Positions 15,963 to 23,674 of a stretch of DNA of 64,000 nucleotides are shown piece by piece. Origin of the DNA: Streptomyces sp. SKN60 (GTDB taxonomy: Bacteria > Actinomycetota > Actinomycetes > Streptomycetales > Streptomycetaceae); assembly GCF_026236535.1 (NCBI RefSeq), contig NZ_JAHTMW010000010.1, positions 186,001 to 250,000 on the forward strand, written 5' to 3'. The stretch's first letter is position 1. The number at the start of each line of letters is the position of its first letter. The notes beneath the pieces were generated by a model that saw only the letters and a program-made list of their open reading frames with translations, was not told the origin of the DNA and did no database searches. The translations under genes were made by a program, and so were the position numbers.

Positions 15963-17263
15963 CGGCGGTACGGGCGGGGAACGCGGAGGAGGTCCGCCGG
16001 CTCCTGGAGGCCGGCGCCGCCCCGGACACGGCGGACGAGGACGGGCTGCCACTGCTGTGCGCGGCGATCGCGGCGTACGACGCGGAGGTGGCCGAGGAAC
16101 TCGCGATGGGCGGCGCCGACCCGAACCGGCTGCTCCCCGACGGGTCGACCCCGCTGCTGCGGGCGATCGAGGGCGGCTCGCCCGCGGTCGTCTCGGCGAC
16201 GCTCGCCCACGACCCGGGCCCGCGGCTGCGCGGGCCCGCCGGGGACCGGGCCCTGGCCGCCGCACGCAGCTGGTACGAGCGGAGCAGGGCAGCGACCGGA
16301 GAGCGGACCCGGGTGCCGGACGACGAGTTCACGTACGTCGACGAACTCGTCCTGGACGGACGCACGGTGCGGGCCGGGCACGGCGCGATCCTCACCGAGC
16401 TGGAGTGGGGGCTGGGCATCCTCACGCCCGTCGAGGAGCTGGCGGACCGGGCGGTGAGGTATCCGGACTGGGAGCACGTGGACTGGTCGAGCTCCGTGTG
16501 GGTGCTCGCCTCGCTGCGGCGCAGCAAGGAGACCTGGACCGAAGTCGCGGCGCTGCGCCGGCATCCGGACCCGGACCACCGTCGGTTCGCCGCCCATGTC
16601 CTGTGGTCCCTGACGCTCCTCGAGGACGGCAAGGTCCCGTCGTACGAGGCCGAGACGAGCGACCTCCTGGCCCGCTGGGCGACGGAGGAGACGGACGCGC
16701 GGGTGCTGGCGGCGGTGCTCCGCGCCTGGTCGGCCGAGCACGACCACCCGGACATGGTGGCGACCGGGCTGCGGTACACCGGCCACCCGGACGCGGAGGT
16801 CCGCGCGGCGGTGCCGGACTGCGTCGATGGCACACCGCTCGCCCCGGAGGCGCGGGCGGCGCTCCTCGGGCTCGTCCGCGACGCGGACGCCGGGGTGCGC
16901 GGCGCCGCGGGGGCGGTCCTCGGCGGGCACCTCGACGGCTCGCCGGACGTCCGTCAGGCGCTGGTCCGCCTGGCCCGCGACCCTGACGAGGGCGTGCGAT
17001 GGATGGCCGCGGAGCGTCTCTCCGAGGGCGACGACCACGCGCCGGAGGTGGCCGACGCACTCGCCGGGCTCCTCGACGAGGAGTTTCAACTGGTGCGGAT
17101 CATCGCCGCGTACGGTCTGATGCGGCACGACGACCCACGCACCCCCGACGCCTACGCCCGCATCGGGCCGCTGGAGGCCGGTTACGAGGATGACCACCGC
17201 TGGTGCGCGCTGGGGAACTGGGGCTGGGAGCGGCGCAACGGTTCGGCCGGCACCGAAGAGTGA
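15929..17263 (+). CDS. Ankyrin-repeat plus HEAT-repeat protein
   Basis: 444 residues, predicted protein-protein interaction scaffold in the cytoplasm. Residues about 1-95 hold ankyrin repeats (VRRLLEAGAAPDTADEDGLPLL, with GADPNRLLPDGSTPLLRAI). Residues about 195-420 hold HEAT/PBS-lyase-like repeats (RRHPDPDHRRFAAHVLWSL; HPDAEVRAAV; DADAGVRGAAGAVL; DPDEGVRWMAAERL). A linker between them has no family I recognise. It ends in a Trp-rich WCALGNWGWERR. No signal or membrane segment. It overlaps the preceding TetR gene by 34 bases, so it may be co-transcribed, but a functional link is not evident. The combination is uncommon. Confidence 0.82.
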   Translation: MAEAGLDERLVAAVRAGNAEEVRRLLEAGAAPDTADEDGLPLLCAAIAAYDAEVAEELAMGGADPNRLLPDGSTPLLRAIEGGSPAVVSATLAHDPGPRLRGPAGDRALAAARSWYERSRAATGERTRVPDDEFTYVDELVLDGRTVRAGHGAILTELEWGLGILTPVEELADRAVRYPDWEHVDWSSSVWVLASLRRSKETWTEVAALRRHPDPDHRRFAAHVLWSLTLLEDGKVPSYEAETSDLLARWATEETDARVLAAVLRAWSAEHDHPDMVATGLRYTGHPDAEVRAAVPDCVDGTPLAPEARAALLGLVRDADAGVRGAAGAVLGGHLDGSPDVRQALVRLARDPDEGVRWMAAERLSEGDDHAPEVADALAGLLDEEFQLVRIIAAYGLMRHDDPRTPDAYARIGPLEAGYEDDHRWCALGNWGWERRNGSAGTEE

Positions 17264-17281
17264 CTGCGGCATCCTGGGGTC

Positions 17282-17980
17282 ATGGCCCCCAAAGACCTCG
17301 CCGCCCTGGCCGCCCTGTTCGCCGACGAGACCCGCGCCGCCTTCCTCCTCGCCCTGCTGGACGGGCGGGCCTGGACCGCCGGGGAGCTGGCCCGGCGGGC
17401 GAAGGTGGCGCCGTCCACGGCCAGTGAGCACCTGGGCAAGCTGGTCGCGGGCGGGGTGCTCGCCGAGGAGCGGCAGGGGCGGCACCGGTATGTACGGCTC
17501 GCCGATTCCGGGGTCGCGCACCTGGTCGAGGACCTGGCCGCGCGTGCGGAACCGGACGTGCCGGCCGCGCCGCGCGGGCTGCGGGCGGTGAGCGCCGGGC
17601 AGGCGATGGCCCGTGGGCGCACCTGCTACGACCATCTGGCCGGGCGGCTCGGGATCGCGATCGCCGAGGCGATGACGGCCCGCGGGCTGCTGCGCCAGGA
17701 CACCGGCTTCGCGCTCACCGACGCCGGGCTCGCCTGGTTCGCGGACCTGGGCCTCCCTCTCGTACGGGGCCGGGGGCGGCGGCCGGTGGCCCGAGGCTGT
17801 CTCGACTGGACCGAGCGCAAGCCGCATCTCGCCGGGCTCGCGGGCGCGGCGCTGTGCCGGCACGCGCTGGACGCCGGCTGGTGCGTACGGATCGGGTCCG
17901 AGCGGGCGGTGAAGGTGACCGCGGCCGGGGAGCGGGCGCTGCACGCGGCGCTCGGCATCGAGCCGGCGGAGCTGCGATGA
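17282..17980 (+). CDS. ArsR-family winged-helix regulator
   Basis: 232 residues. The N-terminal HTH_20/ArsR-type winged helix is at about 8-80 (LDGRAWTAGELARRAKVAPSTASEHLGKLVAGGVLAEERQGRHRYVRL, quoted here only as landmarks at its two ends). A longer C-terminal half follows (ARGRTCYDHLAGRLGIAIAE, then a region like a second winged domain with CLDWTERKPHLAG). It is of the extended Streptomyces type (about 230 residues) rather than the 100-residue metal sensor, and the classical metal-binding ELCVCDL motif is missing. It precedes an EamA exporter gene by 68 bases in the same direction and may regulate it. Confidence 0.85.
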   Translation: MAPKDLAALAALFADETRAAFLLALLDGRAWTAGELARRAKVAPSTASEHLGKLVAGGVLAEERQGRHRYVRLADSGVAHLVEDLAARAEPDVPAAPRGLRAVSAGQAMARGRTCYDHLAGRLGIAIAEAMTARGLLRQDTGFALTDAGLAWFADLGLPLVRGRGRRPVARGCLDWTERKPHLAGLAGAALCRHALDAGWCVRIGSERAVKVTAAGERALHAALGIEPAELR

Positions 17981-18048
17981 GGCCGGGGCGGCCGGGGCCG
18001 CGCGATATTGCGGTGAACACCGAAGGGTCCGCGTCCTACGGTCCTCCC

Positions 18049-19005
18049 ATGCCGAACTCGTCAACCGCGTCCCCTCCCTCCCCCGCCGCCCACACCTCGC
18101 GGCTCGCGCTCGCCGCCGCGGGCGTCACCGTCGTCCTGTGGGCCTCCGCCTTCGTGTCCATCCGCAGCGCGGGGGCCGCCTACTCCCCCGGCGCTCTCGC
18201 GCTCGGCCGGCTGCTCGCCGGTTCGCTCGTCCTCGGTGCCGTGCTCCTGGTGCGGCGGGAGGGGTTGCCGCCCCGGGCCGCGTGGCGCGGGATCGCGGTG
18301 TCGGGCCTGCTGTGGTTCGGCGTGTACATGGTGGTGCTCAACTGGGGTGAGCAGGAGGTCGACGCCGGCACGGCGGCGATGGTCGTGAACATCGGGCCGA
18401 TCCTGATCGCGCTGCTCGGCGCGAAGGTGCTCGGCGAGGCGCTGCCGCCGCGGCTGCTCGCGGGCATGGCGGTGTCCTTCGCGGGCGCGGTCGCGGTGGG
18501 GCTCTCGATGTCCGCCGGTTCGGGCGGCGGGCACGCCTCGGTGCTCGGGGTGCTGCTGTGTCTGCTCGCGGCGGTGGCGTACGCGGGCGGGGTGGTGGCG
18601 CAGAAGCCGGCGCTCGCGCACGGCAGCGCGCTGCAGGTGACGACCTTCGGGTGTCTGGTCGGCACGGTGGGATGCCTGCCGTTCGCCGGGCAGTTGGTCG
18701 CCGAGGCGGGCCGGGCCCCGCTGTCGGCGACCCTCAACATGATCTATCTCGGAGTGTTCCCGACCGCCCTCGCCTTCACCACCTGGGCCTATGCCCTGGC
18801 CCGCACCACGGCGGGCCGGATGGGCGCGACGACCTACGCCGTGCCGGCCCTGGTGGTGCTGCTCGCCTGGGTGTTCCTCGGCGAGCTGCCGGGGCTGCTC
18901 ACGCTCGGCGGCGGCGCGCTGTGCCTGGCGGGCGTGGCGGTGTCCCGGTCCCGCCCGCGCCCGCGGGCGGTCGAACAGCCCGCGCCCGCACCCGTACAGG
19001 ACTAG
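18049..19005 (+). CDS. EamA/DMT-superfamily transporter
   Basis: Inner-membrane transporter of the drug/metabolite transporter superfamily, 318 residues with about ten hydrophobic helices in two EamA halves. Landmarks: VVLWASAFVSIRSAG in helix 1, the mid-protein LLAAVAYAGGVVAQKPAL, and AFTTWAYALARTTAGRMG near the end. The polar Pro/Arg-rich C-terminal tail is cytoplasmic. ATG 18049 follows CCTCCC without a strong Shine-Dalgarno. It may be co-expressed with the ArsR-type gene upstream. It ends 12 bases from the convergent ADH gene, with no terminator visible between. Likely exports an amino acid or small metabolite; substrate unknown. Confidence 0.9.
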   Translation: MPNSSTASPPSPAAHTSRLALAAAGVTVVLWASAFVSIRSAGAAYSPGALALGRLLAGSLVLGAVLLVRREGLPPRAAWRGIAVSGLLWFGVYMVVLNWGEQEVDAGTAAMVVNIGPILIALLGAKVLGEALPPRLLAGMAVSFAGAVAVGLSMSAGSGGGHASVLGVLLCLLAAVAYAGGVVAQKPALAHGSALQVTTFGCLVGTVGCLPFAGQLVAEAGRAPLSATLNMIYLGVFPTALAFTTWAYALARTTAGRMGATTYAVPALVVLLAWVFLGELPGLLTLGGGALCLAGVAVSRSRPRPRAVEQPAPAPVQD

Positions 19006-19017
19006 CCCGGTACGGGA

Positions 19018-20097
19018 CTAGAACACGACGAGGGCGCGGCCGCCCTTGCCCGCGAGCATGTTGTCGAAGGCGCCGGGGATGCCCTCCAGGGTGATCCGTT
19101 CGGTGACCAGGGTGCTCAGGTCGAGGCGGCCGGCCCGGATGTGCTCGGCGAGCACGGGCAGATCCTCGGCCGGGTTGGAGTTGCCGTAGACGCAGCCGGC
19201 GAGGGTGCGGCCCCAGTGGAAGATCTCCAGGGCGTTGAAGGTGACCTGCTGGTCCTTGCCGCCGATGCCGACGACGGTGGTGCGGCCGCCGCGCCGGGTG
19301 GACTCCCACGCGGTACGGATGGTGGCGGCGCGGCCGACGCACTCCACGGCCACGTCGGCGCCGTGACCACCGGTGAGCGCCCGGATCTCCTTGGCGGTGG
19401 TGTCGGAGGCGACGACGTAGTCGGTGGCACCGGCAGCCCGGGCCAGCTCCTCCTTCTCGGGCGAGACGTCGACGGCGACGATGGTGGCGGCCCCGGCGAT
19501 CCGGGCGGCCTGGAGGGTGGCGAGGCCGACGCCGCCGACCCCGAAGACCACGACGGTCTCGCCGGCCCGGACCCGGGCGGAGTGGTGGATCGCGCCCCAA
19601 CCGGTGAGGACGGCGCAGCCGAGCAGCGCGGCCTCGGTGAGCGGCACGCCGTCGGGCACGGGCAGCACACAGTTGGCCGCGACGACCGTCTCCTCGGCGA
19701 AGGCGGCGACGTTGAGCCCCGGGTGGAGCTCGGTGCCGTCCTCGGTGCGGGCGTAGACGTTCGCGGCGCCGGCCAGCGCGTTGGTGCACAGCCACACCTC
19801 GCCGAGGGTGCAGGGGTGGCAGCTGCCGCAGGACGGCGCCCAGTTGAGGACGACTCCGTCGCCGGGGGCGACATGGGTGACGCCCTCGCCGACGGAGACC
19901 ACGGTGCCGGCGCCCTCGTGACCGAGGACGGCGGGCACAGGGACCCGCATGGTGCCGTTGGACAGCGACAGGTCGGAGTGGCACACCCCGGCGGCGGCGA
20001 GCCGGACCCGGACCTGGCCGGGGCCGGGCTCGGGCAGGACGATGCCGGTGATCTCCAGGGCGGAGCCGACGGCGGGCAGGACGGCGGCGCGGATCAC
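19018..20097 (-). CDS. Zinc-dependent alcohol dehydrogenase
   Basis: Medium-chain alcohol dehydrogenase oxidising an alcohol with NAD(P)+, 359 residues. Catalytic zinc ligands: Cys39 of GVCHSD and His60 of GHEGAG. Structural zinc: CGSCHPC plus a later Cys (C-x2-C-x2-C-x7-C), complete. The Rossmann motif is GVGGVGLAT. The long structural-zinc loop and size fit class III-like or mycothiol/NDMA-type actinobacterial enzymes. It is second in an operon with an aldehyde dehydrogenase (21-base gap), so the pair can take an alcohol to its acid. Control is predicted from the dyad at 21570-21586. Confidence 0.95.
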   Translation of the reverse strand: MIRAAVLPAVGSALEITGIVLPEPGPGQVRVRLAAAGVCHSDLSLSNGTMRVPVPAVLGHEGAGTVVSVGEGVTHVAPGDGVVLNWAPSCGSCHPCTLGEVWLCTNALAGAANVYARTEDGTELHPGLNVAAFAEETVVAANCVLPVPDGVPLTEAALLGCAVLTGWGAIHHSARVRAGETVVVFGVGGVGLATLQAARIAGAATIVAVDVSPEKEELARAAGATDYVVASDTTAKEIRALTGGHGADVAVECVGRAATIRTAWESTRRGGRTTVVGIGGKDQQVTFNALEIFHWGRTLAGCVYGNSNPAEDLPVLAEHIRAGRLDLSTLVTERITLEGIPGAFDNMLAGKGGRALVVF

Positions 20098-20118
20098 GCT
20101 GGTGTCTCCTCGGGGAGC

Positions 20119-21510
20119 CTAGAACTGCAGGGACTTGGTCTGGAGGTACTCGGCGAGGCCGTGCGCGCCGAGCTCGCGGCCGACGCCGGACTGCTTCCAG
20201 CCGCCGAACGGGGCCAGCGGGTTGAAGCGGCCGCCGTTGATGTCGACCTGGCCGGTCTCCATGCGGCGGGCGAAGGCGACGGCCTCGGCCTCCTCGCCCC
20301 AGACGGCGCCGGCGAGCCCGTAGACGGTGCCGTTGGCGATGGCCAGGGCGTCGGCCTCGTCCTCGTAGCGGATGATCGAGACGACCGGGCCGAAGATCTC
20401 CTCCTGGGCGATCGTCATGTCGGGGGTGACGTCGGCGAAGACGGTCGGGGCGACGTAGTAGCCGGTCGCGTGCGGGGCTTCGGGGCCGCCGGCGACGAGC
20501 CGGGCGCCCTCGGCGATGCCCTGCTCGATGTAGCCGCGGACCCGGTCGCGCTGCTTGGCGTTGACGAGCGGGCCGACCCGCTCGCCGGGCACGTACTTGG
20601 CGACGGCCGCGGCGGCGAGGGCGACGGCCTCCTCGTACTGCTCGGTGTGGACGAGCATCCGGGTCCAGGCGCTGCAGGTCTGGCCGGAGTTGGACATGAC
20701 GTTGGCGACGCCGACGGCGACGGCCTTGCCGAGGTCGGCGCTGGGCAGGATGACGTTGGCGGACTTGCCGCCGAGTTCGAGGGCGACCCGCTTGACGGCG
20801 CCGCCGGCGAGCGCGCCGATCCTCCGGCCGACGGCGGTGGAGCCGGTGAAGGAGACCAGGTCCACGCCGGGGTGCTCGGCGAGGGCCTGTCCGGCGACTG
20901 GGCCGAGGCCGGTGACCAGGTTGAACACCCCGGCCGGGAGCCCCGCCTCGTGCACGGCCTCGGCGAACAGCTGGGCGGTGAGCGGGGTGTCCTCGGCGGG
21001 CTTGAGGACGATCGCACAGCCTGCGGCGAGGGCCGGGGCGACCTTGGCGACGATCTGGTGCAGCGGGTAGTTCCAGGGGGTGATCGCGGCGACCACGCCG
21101 ACCGGCTCGGAGTGGACGGTGGAGTTGCCGACCTTCTCCTCGAAGGGGTGGGTGGCGGCGAGTTCGGCGTAGGAGCCGGCGACGGCGATCGGCAGCCCGG
21201 TGTGCACGGCGGCGGCGAGCTGCGGCGGGGCGCCGAGCTCGGTGGTGACGGTGGCGGCGATCTCCTCGGCGCGGGCGGCGAGCGCGTCGCGCAGCGCGGC
21301 GATCCGGGCGGCCCGCTCGGCGGGCGGGGTGGCGGCCCACCCGGGGAAGGCGGCCCGGGCGGCCCGCACGGCGGCGTCGACGTCCTCGGCGGTGCCGGCC
21401 GGGACGTGGGCGACGACCTGTTCGGTCGCCGGGTCGGTCACGGGGAGGGTCTCCCTGGAGGCGGCGGGGCGCCACTCCCCGCCGATGTACATCGCGTCGT
21501 GGGCCTTCAT
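20119..21510 (-). CDS. NAD(P)-dependent aldehyde dehydrogenase
   Basis: Oxidises an aldehyde to the carboxylate, 463 residues, typical ALDH length. Motifs: ITPWNYPLHQ (coenzyme), VSFTGSTAVGRRI, the catalytic Glu in LELGGKSANV, the catalytic Cys in SNSGQTCSAWTRM, and EEIFGPVVS. ATG 21510 (MKAHDAMYIGGEW) is favoured by a GGAG-type site (AGGAGAGACAGCGG). It heads the operon followed by an alcohol dehydrogenase. The promoter carries a 17-bp near-perfect dyad (21570-21586) shared with the acyl-CoA dehydrogenase/TetR pair at 15.2 kb. Confidence 0.96.
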   Translation of the reverse strand: MKAHDAMYIGGEWRPAASRETLPVTDPATEQVVAHVPAGTAEDVDAAVRAARAAFPGWAATPPAERAARIAALRDALAARAEEIAATVTTELGAPPQLAAAVHTGLPIAVAGSYAELAATHPFEEKVGNSTVHSEPVGVVAAITPWNYPLHQIVAKVAPALAAGCAIVLKPAEDTPLTAQLFAEAVHEAGLPAGVFNLVTGLGPVAGQALAEHPGVDLVSFTGSTAVGRRIGALAGGAVKRVALELGGKSANVILPSADLGKAVAVGVANVMSNSGQTCSAWTRMLVHTEQYEEAVALAAAAVAKYVPGERVGPLVNAKQRDRVRGYIEQGIAEGARLVAGGPEAPHATGYYVAPTVFADVTPDMTIAQEEIFGPVVSIIRYEDEADALAIANGTVYGLAGAVWGEEAEAVAFARRMETGQVDINGGRFNPLAPFGGWKQSGVGRELGAHGLAEYLQTKSLQF

Positions 21511-21569
21511 CCGCTGTCTCTCCTCGTCCGGGGCACAAGTGCACGGTGCCGGGTGCACGGGTGACCCCA

Positions 21570-21586
21570 AACTAGCGCCGTTAGTT
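21570..21586. promoter_or_regulatory. TetR operator before ALDH-ADH operon
   Basis: AACTAGCGCCGTTAGTT is a near-perfect 17-bp inverted repeat 60 bases upstream of the aldehyde dehydrogenase start. It matches the element at 15241-15257, including the outer AACTA/TAGTT arms, pointing to the TetR at 15285-15962 as common regulator. Confidence 0.68.
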
Positions 21587-22007
21587 TTCTGGCGCCAGGC
21601 CCCTTCTCGCCGCTACGGACCGATCGTCGCCCTCCGCCGCCCGCCCTGTCCACGGCGGGCCCGGACAGCCCGGGCGTCCCCGGACTGGCGGTTTCCGGCT
21701 TGCCCTGACCGGCGCGGGCAGCGGGAGGGTGTGGGAGGACGCGCGGGCGAGCCTCGGCCCCGAGGAGGAGGGGCGGGACCGGGCCTCCCGGGCGGCGGCG
21801 GGGCCGCCCGGCGCGGGGAGGGAGCAGCGACGGGGATGCGGTCGGTCGGGACTCCGGCGGTCGGTCACCTGCCGATCGGGCACCAGCCGATCGACGGTCC
21901 GCACGCGACGGATGCGTGCTTCGTGCCGTGCCGTGTCCTGCTCCTCGGCCATCGTGCGCGACCGGCGGGCGGGAACGGAAGGCCCTGGCGAGTTCTCGCC
22001 ACGCACG
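21587..22007. other. Non-coding stretch, nothing recognised
   Basis: About 420 bases between the ALDH promoter and the sortase terminator. Frames open here lack family features, ribosome sites and typical codon bias. Short GGTCGGTC/GATCGG patches occur around 21840-21900, but I see no convincing gene, RNA or dyad. Confidence 0.5.
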
Positions 22008-22045
22008 ACGCCCGCCGCCCCCGGCGGACCGGGAGCGGCGGGCGT
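22008..22045 (-). terminator. Terminator after sortase operon
   Basis: ACGCCCGCCGC pairs perfectly with GCGGCGGGCGT (11 bp, 16-base loop that can itself fold). It begins 11 bases after the sortase stop codon on the minus strand. No T tract, as usual in this genus. Confidence 0.78.
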
Positions 22046-22056
22046 GCGGAGCGTGG

Positions 22057-22896
22057 TCAGATCTGCCGGTCGACGCCCGTGAGATGGGCGAAGACCACGA
22101 TGTTGGACGCGTAGCCCTCCTTGCGGTCGAAGGCTCCGCCGCAGGTGATCAGCCGCAGTTCGGGGCGCTTGGCGGCGCCGTACACCTCCTCGTCCGGGAA
22201 GGCCGACTTGGCGTACGTACGGACCCGGTCGACCGTGAAGACGGCGACGCGGCCGTCGGCGCGGGCGACCCGGACGGTGTTGCCGGGGTCGAGCGAGTCG
22301 AGGTTGAGGAAGATCGCCGGGCCGGTGCGGGTGTCTCGGTGGCCGACGACGACGGCGGTGCCGCGCTCGCCGGGGGTGACGCCGTTGGCGTACCAGCCGA
22401 CGACCCGGGGGTTGTCGACGGGCGGGGTGGCGAGGCTCCCGCCGGGCTCCAGGCCGAGGCCGACGACGGGCGCCTCGATGGTGATCGCGGGGACGGCGAG
22501 GGTGGTGGGGCGGGAGCGGGCCAGGGGGGCGGGCGGCGGCTGGGGCTTGGCCGGGACCTTGGCCGCGGCCTTGCGCCCGGAACCGCCGGCCCCGCCGGAA
22601 GCTCCGCCGGCGCCCTTCGCGCCGTTCGCCCCGTCGGCGCCGGCAGTGGCCGCCGCGGCCGGGGCTCCGTGGGCGGCGGGTCCGGCGGCGAGGGCGGAGC
22701 CGGCGGGTTCCCCGTCGCCGGCCCACCAGACGGCACCGACGACGAGGGTGAGGGTGACGGCGACGGTGCGGGCGAGCCGGAGGAGCCGACGCTGCCGGCG
22801 GGTGGTGCGCCCGCGCCGGGCGGCCCCGCGCGGACGGGCCGGGGCCCGGCCGGCAGGGGCCGCTGTACGCGGGGGGACGGACCTACGCGGCGCCAT
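22057..22896 (-). CDS. Class F sortase
   Basis: Membrane-anchored transpeptidase, 279 residues. A basic N-terminus and one membrane helix (about 42-60) are followed by an Ala/Gly/Lys-rich linker to about residue 130 and a sortase domain. The catalytic triad is visible: His186 in VVVGHRDT, Cys252 in LITCGG, and an Arg in GGAFDRKEGY (about 258). The size and TCGG motif fit class F, the actinobacterial type. The start at 22896 overlaps the end of the upstream secreted-protein gene by 14 bases, so that protein is the likely substrate. The terminator follows at 22008-22045. Confidence 0.92.
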   Translation of the reverse strand: MAPRRSVPPRTAAPAGRAPARPRGAARRGRTTRRQRRLLRLARTVAVTLTLVVGAVWWAGDGEPAGSALAAGPAAHGAPAAAATAGADGANGAKGAGGASGGAGGSGRKAAAKVPAKPQPPPAPLARSRPTTLAVPAITIEAPVVGLGLEPGGSLATPPVDNPRVVGWYANGVTPGERGTAVVVGHRDTRTGPAIFLNLDSLDPGNTVRVARADGRVAVFTVDRVRTYAKSAFPDEEVYGAAKRPELRLITCGGAFDRKEGYASNIVVFAHLTGVDRQI

Positions 22897-23530
22897 CGTT
22901 GCGGCGGCGGGAACGGCGGATGAGGATCAGGCCCGCGGTGCCGGCGAGTCCCGCGGCGATGGCCGAGGCGACGCCGAAGCCCGAGTCGCCGGTGGGGGCG
23001 GTGGTGTCGGCCGCACCGCCGCCGCCCGCGCCGACCGGCCCGTGCGGTGGCTTGTGGCCGTGTCCGTTGCCGCCGCCGTTCCCGTTGCCCCCATTGCCGT
23101 TGCCGCCGTTGCCATTGTCCGGGCAGTCGACCTTGAAGACCTTGTGCTTGCCCGAGCCCTGCTCACCCGTGAAGGTCCAGTCGAGCTTGTACATCCCGTC
23201 GGGCAGTTCGAGGTCCTCGGTCCGCTTGTGCCCGGTCGTGTCCGTGGTGAGGGTGCCGCTCAGGTTCGGGGAGTCGGCCTTGGGCGGCTGCGGGGCGATC
23301 GTCCAGCGGACCTGCTGGTTGCTGTCGAAGTTGAAGGCGTCGAGGTAGAACTTGCAGACCTTCGGGTCGTCGCGCTGGTCGAACTCCAGGGTGTTCGAGT
23401 CGTGGACCTTGACGTCGCCGTTGTCACCGGGGACGGCGTACGCGGTGGGCGCGGCGACCAGGGCGGCGGAGCCGAGGGCGAGCGCGGTGACGGCGGCGGA
23501 CAGCAGGGGACGGAGCGCCGGAGCGGTCAT
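22883..23530 (-). CDS. Secreted surface protein, presumed sortase substrate
   Basis: 215 residues. The signal peptide is at about 1-32 (ending TAYA/VPGDNG). A globular part of about 110 residues has two Cys (DPKVCKFYLDAF and FKVDCPDN) and an immunoglobulin-like look. An Asn/Gly-repeat linker follows (NGNGGNGNGG...), then a His/Pro patch, and finally TAPTGDSG, a hydrophobic helix and RRSRRRN. That end has sorting-signal layout, but the pentapeptide is not LPxTG or LAxTG. The gene overlaps the class F sortase by 14 bases. Likely exposed on the cell surface; function unknown. Confidence 0.85.
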   Translation of the reverse strand: MTAPALRPLLSAAVTALALGSAALVAAPTAYAVPGDNGDVKVHDSNTLEFDQRDDPKVCKFYLDAFNFDSNQQVRWTIAPQPPKADSPNLSGTLTTDTTGHKRTEDLELPDGMYKLDWTFTGEQGSGKHKVFKVDCPDNGNGGNGNGGNGNGGGNGHGHKPPHGPVGAGGGGAADTTAPTGDSGFGVASAIAAGLAGTAGLILIRRSRRRNDGAA

Positions 23531-23674
23531 GCGTGGTTCCTCCAGTCGTACAGATCTCGGAATTCGTGTGCCGATAATCTGACTATTGGTCACAACATGG
23601 CTACGAAGGGTGGCACCGTGCCGTGCCACCCTCCGACTTCCACCCGTCCGGCCCTGGGGCCGCCCCCGGGCGCC

